64,000 nucleotides of DNA. Source: Scatophagus argus. Its lineage: Eukaryota > Chordata > Actinopteri > Scatophagidae. A model generated the notes under the pieces. It saw only the letters and a list, made by a program, of their open reading frames with translations. It searched no databases and had not been told where the DNA came from. The stretch lies in contig NC_058512.1 in the NCBI RefSeq assembly GCF_020382885.2, positions 10,566,802 to 10,630,801 of the forward strand, given 5' to 3'. The first letter of the stretch is position 1, and each line of letters begins with the position of its first letter. Shown here one piece after another: positions 23,808-36,352 of the stretch. The position numbers and the translations under genes are program-made.

Positions 23808-26800
23808 GTAAGTATGTTGTTACGGGTTAAATTGCATTTTAAAGTTGTATCGTCGTAGTCGAGTGCAGCTTTTTGTTTATCAACTACGTGGCGGTTTACA
23901 TTAGTTTGCCAGTGGTATGTGCGGGAGAGGGCGGCGAAGAAGCGCTGTATGCACATACCGACCTTCACACAGCTTCACTTGCAGAACGTGTTAGCGCCAG
24001 TCAATTATACATGTTTGTTTTTGCTTCTGTTAATGATATTCTGACTTCTGCTAATGATAATTAAAAGGCCTCTTGATGTCGATATACATTAGAAAGCGTG
24101 AATCTGCCCAGCTGATGTTCTGGCCTGCATGATAAAAAGTCAAAGTGAACTTAAATTTTGATAGACATTAAACACATTAGTGGGTGCACTGAGGTCAAGT
24201 CAGTCAAGCCAAATGATACTGAGTTTTAAAGAGCAATATCAGCTGGTTTGATAGCATTTATTTTGTGAATATATTTGACTTTTGTTACCTTTGTTTGACA
24301 TTTTGTAAATTAAACGGTTAAATGACCAATAGGTGCAGCCTGAACAGTTTGTTTGACAAGGCCGAGTGAGCATCATCAGAAACGCAGACTGTAACTTGTG
24401 CAAAGATCACACAGGCTCACCAGCTGGCTTCTGCCACTGGATGAAGGAGAGGTGTGTCTGCAGCTGCTTCTGTGTGTGAAATCTTCAGGATATGAGGCTA
24501 CAGTATCCCACTGAACACCTGTGCTTCACTTTTTCTGGTTGGCTTCCTCTATAAAGAGATCCGTCACCATCCCACATGTGAGCCTATCTGCTCTGCCACA
24601 GTGCGTCGTATCATATCAGCTCCTCAGGAAACCTCCCAATGGATGCCTGTCATGAGTTTGCACTGTAGGTGGTGGTGGTTCCCCGGTCTAGCCATAATAT
24701 TCCCATTGCAGTATGTTTGGGTTTCAGTTAGTATCAGGAGTGTTTGATTAACGCCAGGGACTTGTGATGTGGCCGTAGCAACCACTGAGCATACTGAGAT
24801 CAGTGTTGCATATGGGATTTTTGATCTTTAAATGAGTTTAGAGTTTATTTAGGTTTTTTCTCATCAAAAATCTGTCTGTTTCTGTAAAAAAATAAGTTCA
24901 TATATTCAAATTTTAGATAAAGATTTAGCGTTTTAGTACTGGCAGTGTTGAGAAATCTTTTAAACAGCATCTACAGCATAAATGTTAGAAATAAAACTGA
25001 CAGATCTACCTGAACAGTTAAAGGAACAATTAAATGTGGAATTTATTTAAAATAGTGACAAGATTTCACATTCTCTAAACAATATTGTCATATTTCCTCA
25101 AAGGTATGTGAAAAGTGGACTCTTGTCAAGAAATACTATTCTGTCAAACTTTCTGAAGCATCTGGATAGCTTTTGAGCTCAGTTCACTGGTCTAAATAAT
25201 AAAAAGAACTAAAGCAAATTTCATGACGGGACATTCAGTCAAGCCCTCGTGTATGACAAGTAGGTTTTGTTTTACATTTTGCTTGAAACAGAAAAAAAAA
25301 ATCTAAGTTTTATAATATCATAGAAAAAATATGTCACTCATTTGACACCTTTGTTAAAGTTCTTCTCATTTGTAACCAGACGGTCTTTAATGTGACAGTA
25401 TAACTTGCTTCTCCTCGCAGCTTCCAGTTATAAATACACACCAGACAAAAGAGGATGTCAGTCAGGCTGCAGCACCCTGCAAGCTGTTCACAGCCACCGG
25501 CTGTGAAAGACCAGCTTTAGCATTTGTTTGCGTCTGTAAGCTTCAATATCTCAGAAATTTGTCTGTGCTTGTGTGTTCATCAAGGTTCACTGACATAGTC
25601 ACACTCGAGAGCCAGTTTGCACGGTGGGAGGTGGTGAGTCCATAGAAAAGGAGTGGTTGCTCTCATATTGTGTTGTGGTTTGAATGGTTCCCCTTCAGGA
25701 ATGCCCAAACAGCTGTGTATAGTGTAGTTTTAGCCTATAGATATTTGTGTGCATGAGAGGAAGAGAAATCGCATGTTTGCGACTGAATGTAATTGCATGT
25801 ATCATCTAACATCTAACCTGTAGAGTTGAGTGCAGGAAGTTCTAGCACAGCAGCAATGTGTAATATGATTTAAAAGAGCATCTTTCCTCCTTGGTATTTT
25901 GTATTGTCAAAGACATTCTGGTTAAAGGCGCAGTCTGATCCAAACAGCGAAACCTTCAGTCAGTCAACATTTCCCAGTTTCAGCTTCCCAACTGTGAGAA
26001 TTTGTGCTTTTGTTTACCTCATCTCATAGAAAACTGATTACTTTTAAGTGTTGGAGAGATGGTCAGACAAAAGAAGATCTCTGAATGCGAATGTGTCAGG
26101 CTGTTTTTACCATTTTCTGGCATTTTATAAAAGCTATAGGCCTCTTTTGCTGTGCACATTTTGACTTGTCATAGCAGGAAAAGCAATGACTCATTTCCCT
26201 GAAGTGTCCCAGTAAGTCAGGTTTGTGAGCCAGTCATCACAATACCAGGACCCTGGAATTAGCTCACCAAATTGGAATGCTCTCATTATCGAAGTTCCCC
26301 TCCACTGAAAAATACGTTTTTTCTCTTCTTAGTCCTACAGTTGGATGTTTGAGCTTCACTGTGCAGAATGATGTATGTCCAAAGTCTGCCACTTCCTGCT
26401 ATGACATGTCCAAAGTGACTGATGTGAAAAGGTCTATTGACCGATGCATTGATATGGAAAAGAATAATTTGCAACCCAAGATCTGGTTATCTCTTTGACA
26501 TCTCGGGATGTTTGACTCCAGTGTGAGCACCGCTTAGTGGCAATGTTGGAATTTTATTTTGTGATGACAGATCTTTTGTGATACAGACTTATCAAGTATT
26601 CTTTTTGCTTATTTAGCCCAAAACAGCCCTTCCTCCCTGGATAACTTATCCATTCATAATTTTGAGTAGATTTTTCAGAAAATGTCTTGTATAACAGTCC
26701 CACATAGTGTACAGCAACATTTCATCTTAAAATCTCTCGAGTTATGTATTTGAATGTGCTGATTATTTTTATACACTCAGTTGCCAGTTTATTTTGCACA

Positions 26801-27174
26801 CCTTGTTGAAACTAATGCAGTGCAATACAACAAGGAGCTCTTGAGCTCAACCTTTTGGTCATTTTTGGGTTCATGGTGCTGTTGAACTGTGTTGCATTAC
26901 ACTGCATTGTCCACCCCACTGACATCAGTGAGGGCAGGCTAAATAACAGACAATTAAGAATACCTAATAAACTGACAACTGAGTGTTGGCTGCAAAGAGA
27001 TATCGTTGACATTGCCAAGAAAAGATACCACTGACTGTCAAGAGAAAAAGAGCCTGTGGTATTTTTAAACGTTAAACGTTAGAACGAGATGTAGGCCTAC
27101 CTCCTACTGGCTGATGTGAGCTATTACTTCATCTGTAAATAAAATCAAAACAAATGTTGTTCTTCCAAATTCAG
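23808..27174. other. mrrf intron 1
   Basis: Noncoding. An inverted-repeat element lies at about 26774-26985, close to the acceptor. Nothing else recognised. Confidence 0.6.
26774..26985 (+). mobile_element. Short element with terminal inverted repeats (MITE-like)
   Basis: The left end CACTCAGTTGCCAGTTTATT and the right end AATAAACTGACAACTGAGTG are near-perfect inverted repeats of 20 bases about 210 bases apart. There is no coding capacity. The end sequence resembles a family common in fish and amphibian genomes, so it is probably a nonautonomous DNA transposon. Confidence 0.75.
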
Positions 27175-27176
27175 TC

Positions 27177-27348
27177 ATGGCTTTGAATCAGCTGAATCTA
27201 CTGCGACCACTGCTGTGTCAGTCCCTGGCGCGGCAGGTCAGGTCTCCCCTCGTGGCCACCACCAGGGCCCGTGCACCGCTTCTGTACCCCAACACCACCT
27301 GCTACCCTGCTGCATCCACCAGGTCGTATGCCACCAAGAAGGCAAAAG
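27177..27348 (+). CDS. mrrf: mrrf coding exon 1 (mitochondrial targeting peptide)
   Basis: The ATG at 27177 lies two bases after a TTCAG acceptor. The exon encodes MALNQLNLLRPLLCQSLARQ and a further Arg/Pro/Ala-rich presequence ending YATKKAK, then phase 1 exit at AAG|GTCAGT. The start MAL and the end YATKKAK resemble mammalian MRRF. Confidence 0.9.
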
Positions 27349-30300
27349 GTCAGTGAGGAGATCTGGAGTCCAGATGAGTGCAATTTCTGTGGTTCTGTTG
27401 GCATCTGTGTGAGTTACTTGATTAAATATTATTTGTCTTAGATATGAGTCTCACTGCTTTTCCTGTCTTCATTTTCCAAGCCAAGGCAAAGGGCCAGTCG
27501 GCTAAGGTGAATATTAATTCAGCTCTGGTGGAAGACATCATTTGTCTGGATGAGGTGAAGGAGAACATGGCAGCTGTTCTAAATGCACTCAAAGATGACT
27601 TCACGCGCAACCTCAGTATCCGAACCTCGCCAGGTATTCTGCTTATCTTTGTTGGCCTCCCTCTGATTACAAGTTGACATAAATAGCCATCCAGTAGTGC
27701 CAGCTATTTGTTAGAGGTTTCATTTTCTTTATTTTTTTAAAAAGTAATTTTAGCATGTAATTTATGAAAGCAATTTTACAAAAACAAATAACCCAAAACT
27801 ACTTAAACATGTTTCATGGCCAAAACAGAGCAAAAAGAGGAAAAGGATTTTACCTGCCTTTCATAACAATAATACTGTATAAATGCAGGTAACAACCATT
27901 GTTTTTTTCTTTACAGTTATTGCATAAATATTCAGCAATGCATTCAAATACAGTCAATGATGACCATGTTGCCAGCTTTACATGAGACTAAAGATGTTTT
28001 GAAGTCAACAGAATCTTTAAATTTCAACACGGATGTGACACTGAGTGGAAGTGCAACCACGGAACAACTGAATAAATTTCCACGTACTTCCCCTCATTTA
28101 ATTTTATTCTCACTTGGGTTTGTATCTATTTTCCAAAAGGAAGTTTCGATTTGTGAAAGTATGTCTCTGATTTCATGTACGTCTGCAGCCCAACCAGAAA
28201 GATAAAAGGTTTGCCTCAGTGTGAAACTGATGTTCGAATCCAGGTTTTCCAAAGAATGTTTTTCGCTGACATCTCTACAAACAGGGCTTGTCCACTTCCT
28301 CTGTTCTTCTGCATCTGGCAGGACTGAGGGCAGCCATGAGATACCTGAAAACAGTATATGCATGAATCACAGAGTAACTTACAGAGTGCTGAGGCCATGT
28401 ATGGGACTTTCATTTTTGTCGATTTGCGCTGTGAATTAAGCAAATAGCAAACGCCACAAGTTATACGTACATGAATCGTGCATCGACGGCTGCAGCGCAG
28501 TTTCAGTTTTCAGCTGCGTCATGTACTGTTCACATGAGGCCTTTTCTTCTCAACAGAACATCACAGGCATATTTTTTACTCTGGGATAAAAGTCAGTAAA
28601 TTTTTCTCTTTGTTTGCATCTACCTGACAAAGCGCCAAAGGGCAGAGCGCGAGCCAGCGGTGTGACCTCACCTTGACCCCAGTTTGACCTCTGTTTCCCC
28701 AGTTACATCCAGGTCTTGACCCTTTGCCTCTGGGTTCTAACAAATGGGAGCTGGGCTCGGGGAGTCAGAGGTGGGGTGCATAATGGAGGCTCCCAAGGGA
28801 GGCTTCAGACTTCATATTTAAAGCTTTTGCTTCTCACATGAAAGTGTGCTTTGTCTGACATTCAATCTGCTGCATGTGCAGTCTCTTTACCGAAGCTCAC
28901 AATATACACAACCTCAGTTTTAAGGGTTAACATCTTTCATTGTTCTTTGTGCAATTATATGTCTTTTCTTCATCTTGCTCCCGTCAGTTTTTTCCTTTCT
29001 CCGCTCATCATTCAGCAGTTTCTTGGTCTGAATCATTTTCTTTCTTTGGTCCCTCTCTTTATCCCTCAATTTTTGGGGTTTTTCCTACAATTCCCTGCTT
29101 TATATTTTGGCCTTCTCTCTGTTTCATACTTGTAAATCCCAATTTCATATTGACCCACACGGAAAAGTTTGTTCAGAGATCAAGAATTTTTGAGAGCTCC
29201 TGACCTCATGCCCTTTGTCTCTTCTCTCCATCCTGTCATCCTTCCTGGCTCCTCCCTCCATCTCTCTATCCCTCACCACTCTCCTCCAGCCCCTCCGTCC
29301 TCCTCTCTTCTGTCCAGCTGCACAGTAATCCAGGGAGGCAGCAGGACTTAGAGCTGACAGGAGAGATGAGATGGTGGAATGGAATGACGTCAGTTGTCCG
29401 AGTGTGTGTGTGTGTGTGTTTGTTCCATAAACCTCTCATCTGGCTTTCATTAAGCTTATGAGTATGTGTGTGTAAGTGTACGCACAACTGTATGTGTTGT
29501 GTGTCGCCATGAATGCTTAGTATATGTATGCATGTGTTTGTTGTTGTGTGGCAATACGTATAGCAGGCAGTCAAAGATGGATGCAGCGATAAGGGATCAG
29601 TGCTGTGACCACCACATTGCAGTCAGTCACCAAGGAGTAATCCGTCCCAAAAACTAGCTCTGTTTCCATGGAAACTTTGTCAAGACAAAGTGGACTAAGA
29701 CATCCAGAAGTAGCAACAGCACTGGAGAAAATAACTGTAAATACCTCTAAATACTTTCAATTAAAAACTCTCCAAGTTGAAGACAAGAAGTATTGGAGCT
29801 TAAAGGAACAGTTCAGCATTTTTTGGGGTTAAAAAGCACTTTCTTACGGAGAGTTAAATGAGAACACCGATAACACTCTTATCTTTTGCTGTTGAATGTA
29901 AGGCTACAGCCAACAGCCAGTTAGCTTATAGGAGCAGGGGGAGACAGCTTGCCTTGCTCTGTCCAGCAGAAACCAAATTTGCTTTCATTTCTGTCATGGG
30001 GATTCTTGGTATATGTAATGTTTTGATATGAGACAATTTGGAATATGTTTTCTCCATCCTCCTCTGCTCCATCTTTTCTCACTCCCAATCCCTGCACCCT
30101 CTCCTCATCTCCCGTCTTTATAGTTAGAAATGACTGTCTGTCTGGCCTCCTAAAGCACTAGCAGATGTGTAGGTGCTCATTGTCAAGGCAGGGGTAACAA
30201 AGACAGACAAACATAAGGTCACAGATATGAACATGAGTGGTCTACGTGTACCCGGAGGGGCAGTGTGAGATGGACAGCGGGACAGGTGGGTTTTGAGCTG

Positions 30301-33300
30301 CGCAAAAATGGATGTCTGAATTCAAAGAGGGAGGCAGAATAATTGACAAGTGGACAGTAGTTGAGCTGGGCTGCGGCCTTTAGGCAAAGCTGTCCATTTC
30401 ATCACATCATGGCAACCTTTAACTTTCTATCTGTTCTTCTACATGTTATCTGCTAATGGTACATCTGTGCTTTTTGGGTCCTCGACTTGGTCATATAGAG
30501 AACAAGTATACCACTGGCTCACCTCCCCTTCGATCTCCACCCTTTCACACACACGCACTAGCAGCACATCCCCTGGTGGGTAACCAGGGAGCGGGTGATG
30601 TAAGGCAGAGGTGGAGAAGAAGGAAACAACTGCGTCTGAGGTTAGCCAGATGGAGGAGAGGCAGAGGGATGGAGTGAGGAAGCAGAGGGAGGAAGGGGAC
30701 AGTTGATAGTGAGGACAGACAGTCTGATCTTTACCCATGCGAATTGTGTCTTCTGCTGCTGATCCATCTGTCTGACTATATATTAATTTCAGTCTGCATG
30801 AATGATTGGCTGTTTGTTTTCATTCACGTTAGGTCTGCATGGAAATGGTGTCATGAAACAGGAAAAGCTACCACATTTACCACAGCCTCACCAGTACTGG
30901 ACTTTTGGGGCTGATGCTGATATTGTTCCTTCAGAATGAAAAAAATCTGATAATATTTTAATATTCACTTGTTGTTTTGTTTTGTTTTTTTGTTTCTTTT
31001 ACATGAACACAAACAATATAAACAGCATGAACAAATATTTTGTAATAAAGATATGTTTGAGTAAAGATATTTTACAGATGAACATTAAACTTTACTATCA
31101 AAAATAACAGTAACAGTAATTTTCATATGGTCATTGAAATTTATTTTAAATAACTATAAAGAAACCACAGAACTATATTCAACTCCGGAAAAATAAAGTC
31201 AAAAATACGCAAAATACACTGTAAAATATTTATTGCTGCAACTGCTGATAAATTATTCAGTAGAATCCGCCTACAGATACAGAGATACACAACTTCAGTG
31301 TGGCAGCATTGCACAAGGGAACGGTAAAATGATGCTTAAACTGTCTATGTGGGTACCTAAATTAAGTAAATAAACAGTTAGACTGATGTGTGTTTGTTTA
31401 GGAGTTCTGGATCACATTGTGGTGACGACTCAAGATGGGAAGTTTCCTCTCAACCAGCTGGGTCAGATCTCCATGAAATCACCTCAGCTCATTATGATCA
31501 ACATGAGCAGCTTCCCAGAGGTAAGGCGATCACACACACACACACACATACACACAGGCAGATTCTTCTTTGTGGTATCTGTTTGTCTCACACAGACAAG
31601 TAACTGAAAGCTTTATAAAAATAATCCAAAGTACAGACAGATAGACCTTCCTCACAGAACAAGAAGTGAGCCAGAGCAGAACTCGAAGCCCACATCGCTG
31701 TATAAATGAAACCCGAGCTGCCTCTCCGACTGTGTCTCAGATGCTAATTGATTGATCACTTGCGGGGTCCTTTGTTCTGGGGTGAAAGATAGCAACAAGA
31801 ACCTCCACTCTGGTGTGTGTGTGTGCGCTGAGGTGTGCTTATGTCTGTATGTGAGTTGTCACAGAATAGGAAATGACCTCATTTTACCCCTAAGTTAGGA
31901 AGGGATGGATTATTTTTCTTATTCTTTTCTTTTTTTTTTCTTCTCCTCTTTTCCTTCTTGGATGATACAAAACTGAGCTAACCAGAGCAGCTCACATTTT
32001 TAGTAGCAGACTTTCTGCTGGTCTGGAACATCTTAATGTCCTTTCTTTGTTTGTTAAGCATTTAAAATAACACCATGATATAGTCATATGACCAGTCACG
32101 TCTGATGATCGTGAGATGCAACTTTTCGCAAAGTTAAAGTTAAAATGTTTAAGAGAGAAGTGTAATATTTTTAATACGCTCAGATGCCTGTATGCATGCT
32201 AGAATTAAAACCCAGAAACAATAATAAAACATGCCACAAATTTAGCTTTTCAAGAATTACATTGACCGATTTGCGTCCGCATGGATGATCTTCAAAAGTA
32301 GGTTGTTCTTTAGGAGAGCCACCTGTTTGTCTACAACAAAAAGTGTTTTTGCAATCCTCCAGCGCCTCCTATTTTTCTACCGGTCACCTTTTGTAAGCCT
32401 CAGAGGTGTGGTTTCACCTCCTTTTCCTCCTTTGTACCAATACCACAAAGCAATCTGACTGTCTATCAGAATCTCAAATCTGGAAATCAGGCTGAATGGT
32501 CTTTTGGTGAGTCTGATTCCTTCCCAGAAACTCCGACCACAGACCACACACACACACACCCCGACACACACACTCAGGCACACACACATGCTACCATGCT
32601 GTGCCCTACATTTACCCGTGTCCCACACAGAGGTGAGTCCTCAGTACCTACAGCTAATAGACTTATAATGATGCCTATCCATTACCAGGCACTCTAGAGG
32701 CCCTACCATTGTTTTCCATTCATTCATTAAGCGTAGCCTGGGAAGGGCACAGTGGAACTAACAACAACTACCAGCATGGTTAAATCAGGAGGTAATTTGG
32801 TTTGTGTGTGTGTGTGTGTGTGTTTGTGTGCTTCAGGATGAGTGTGTGCATGTCGAAGCATCCCACCACTTTTGTTCATAAAGTGTTTTCTTCAGGACAT
32901 TTTTTTCTAGACGCGCACACACATTCCTCTCTGCTCGCCTCTTTGCTTTGAACCAAGCGTCAAGCGTTTGATGTGAAACTTCAGTGTAATTTCTCTTCCT
33001 CTCCAACATATTAACCAGAACCTGCCCGGCCTTTCCAGAGAAATTCTGCTTAGTTTTTTCCATAACCACCAGAGTGGTTGTTGGAGAGGAGGGAAACGCT
33101 GATGAATTTGATGCTGAGAACAATCAAACATAGGTATGGGCTGAATCTATCACCCCACACTCAAAGAGAACAACCAGGGGGCCTGTGCGCCGGATGACTT
33201 TAACAAAGGAAAAGAAAGGAAACCTCATGAATTCATTCAATGCACACAAATAAATTCCTTTAATCTCGCTGACATTTCTTTCCCCAGTGGAAATGGCCAG

Positions 33301-36300
33301 AAGGAGCTGTTAAGAAAGGGGAGTAGGGTAGAAAGGAGTAAGAAAAAAAAAATAAAAATAAATAAAAGAGGGAATGTTATGCTCTCTTTTTTTCCCCCTC
33401 ACAGTGCACACTTTATTAAGCTCAGCTGAGGGTTTGTCATGTTGTTGCAGAGCTTTGTTTTTAATCTTTCAAAGGATTTGGCTTTGTTCTCCTTTTGTCC
33501 TTTTGCACTGTTTAACTGTAGCTCTCTGGTTGTAATGTAGTGTTTGAGCCCAGTCTCATTCACAGTGCGACAGGTACTGCACTTTTTGGCAGGTCCTTCG
33601 CCGTCTCATCCAGGTGCAGAAGGTACCCGTGTGTGTCTGGAGTAGACGCACGGGGCTTTAATGGCCCTCCAGTGGAAACACATCTGCATCAGTATCAGAC
33701 CATTAGATCAACGGCACAATGCGAGGTAGTTTACAAAGGAAGTAAGCAAGCTTCACCAAAGAGACCAGAGTCTGCGTCCCATGTGAAAGCAAACAGGCAT
33801 CACCAATCTTTTCCTAACCCTAACTGTGTCGTTTTTGTGCCTAAACTTAACCAAACTCTTTGTGGCAGGAAGCTTTTGCACGTCAGCCGCAAGGGCATGA
33901 CAAAGCGGCGGTATGTGGCGAGCTGGGATGAGAATATGTTGACTATATGGCCTTTTTGTTTCACATATGTGAACGCTGCTTTAAATATTTGCCAGAGTGT
34001 CTACATGCAAGCTTCTTTTTCTGCTCGCCTGCCTGCTGAACAAATATATTATATCAATTAACAGGCTTTTCAAAGTATTGTGCGCCTGCAGACCAACACT
34101 CCTCAGATCGTCTCGACGACATCTTTGCCTGGTCCTGTGTCGAGATATCATTTAGCGTATCACAAGCGCAGCTGCCTCTCCAGCCAGCGTCCACGCTGAC
34201 ACTGGGGTCGCTTGTTCCCTCCCATCAGACTCTCCTTTTTATTTCTCTCTGATTATTGTCATCATTTAAGAAAATGACAGATGGTGCTTTGGAAATATTA
34301 GTTGCTTTTTTTTTGTTTTGAGCTTTCTCAATAAGCCAGGTGTTTTTATTTCTAAAGAGTTTTGACAAATTTGCAGGAGATATTCTGTGTCCCATATCCA
34401 TTACTGTCCTCACTGTTGAATTATTTCTGTTGATGCAGTTGCTTAATACAGATCAGCAACACACATTTTCACTTTTGTTCTCAATTTGGACCATTGTGTC
34501 TCTGTTTCTCAAGAAAATGGCTTTTGACCAGATCATCTGTTGGCCTAGTTTGCATTTATACCAGGAATTTTATTCAGTTACACAACATAAGATGTCGTGC
34601 ATGCTGATGCCAGGTTTGAAGGGAATCTAATGTCCATTTTCACTCAGCAGTGAAACTATTCTGCACAACAAGAGGCTTGTCTCTGACACTGAGACAGCAT
34701 GCACAACACCAGGACCCTGAAACTGAAGCGTCTAAATGGAATTCAGCCATCACTCATTTTATTGTTTGCATCTGTGCGTTTGCTGCTGTGATATGTCGAA
34801 ATGTCTTATGTGAAAAAGGCCCTGTAAGGTCATAACATGAACTTTCAAAAGTCCTAGTAATGCTACTGTTAGCAAAGCTGAATGCATGTATTGTCATCTT
34901 ACTAAAACTGTAGCAGTTAGATGTTTTATTATGTATGAATAATGATGACATGAAGAACCGTTTGCTACTTACTTTTCACTTTTGTTTCCACAACATGCAG
35001 TCTTCATTGCATTTCAAAGGACAGAGGTGGTTCAGTCATTCAGAGAAACTGCCCCTCAGCCATGTTAAAATATCTTGCTTGTGGCACCTGCCTGAAGAAC
35101 ATGAGATATCAGTCTTTTAGCAAGTGTAAGCTAAATCCTTCTAACCTCCAAATGTGTTGACTCCTGTCTTCCACCATACTGGTTAAAGCATAAATCTGAC
35201 CACAATGCGAAAAAGTGTTAACATACAAACTGAAACATGTTTTGTTTGTGTGTGTGTGTCCATGTATCATACACGAGCACAAGCAGACTCTCTTCTGAGG
35301 TCACCATGGGTCAACGCCCTGCCCTGCAACCTCTCAGTCCTGTCCCACAGGGCTAAGCACTGACAGCAGCCCAAGGCATTTCCAACTGCATAGGCTTCCC
35401 CTGACACACACACACACACACACATACACATACAGACTCACAAACCACACCCAGGCATACACACACTACATGCACACCACAACACCATAATGATTGCCAG
35501 CTGGAGCTGGGCCACTACCTGCATTTGTAGTGCTGCTTTCCTATTCGCACCAGTGCTGAAAGCAAGCACATATTCATTTATAAATATCTGTGTGTGTGTG
35601 TTTCTGTGTCTGCCCCCAGGCTACAGGGGCTGCCATCCGTGCCCTGAGAGAGAGTGGCATGAACCTTAACCCAGATGCAGATGGGACAGTCATCAAGGTG
35701 CCCATTCCCAAGTGAGTCTCTTTCTCAGACACGCACAATCAGAAACAAACTCAATCTTTTCCTTACACTTTTACTTTTCTTCTGTAATTTTTCTGATTTC
35801 ACACTCCTACGGTTTAATTTAAGCCTGTATTTTAACTTCTACAATCCCTGAAAGGATTATGCGATGATTAGCTGACCAGTACATTACACAGTTGACTATA
35901 CATTAACAGACATCAACAGATATTTTAATGAATCAGTAAGTCAATGAAATAATCAATCCATTTTGTAAATCATCATAGCCAAAACTTTTTTTGGTTTTGA
36001 ATCCCTCTCCGTGAATAAATCCCCTCGTCTGAGCTCTAACTGACACATTTATTGACTTTTGTCCATAGATGTACAGAGACCCTCAGTGTGTTGACGTGAG
36101 GGGCCGAGTCACTCCCTCTCTCTGTTCTGATCAGACCTCTCTCGCCCTCTCTCTCCCTGCCAAGTCAAACAAGTTCGCACAAAACGATCCGTCACTCACT
36201 CACTAAAGCGCTCTGTGTGTATATACAGTATGTTTTTGTACATATACACACATGCGCATGAAAGTATACATGCATAAATGCCGGCTTGTGTTTATGTGCA

Positions 36301-36321
36301 TGTATGTTCGTGCGTGCGTGC

Positions 36322-36352
<31 letters not shown>

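Noticed and set aside
33540..34061. 173-codon open frame on the plus strand
   Set aside because: It lies in a high-copy dispersed repeat, inside an mrrf intron, with no recognisable domain.
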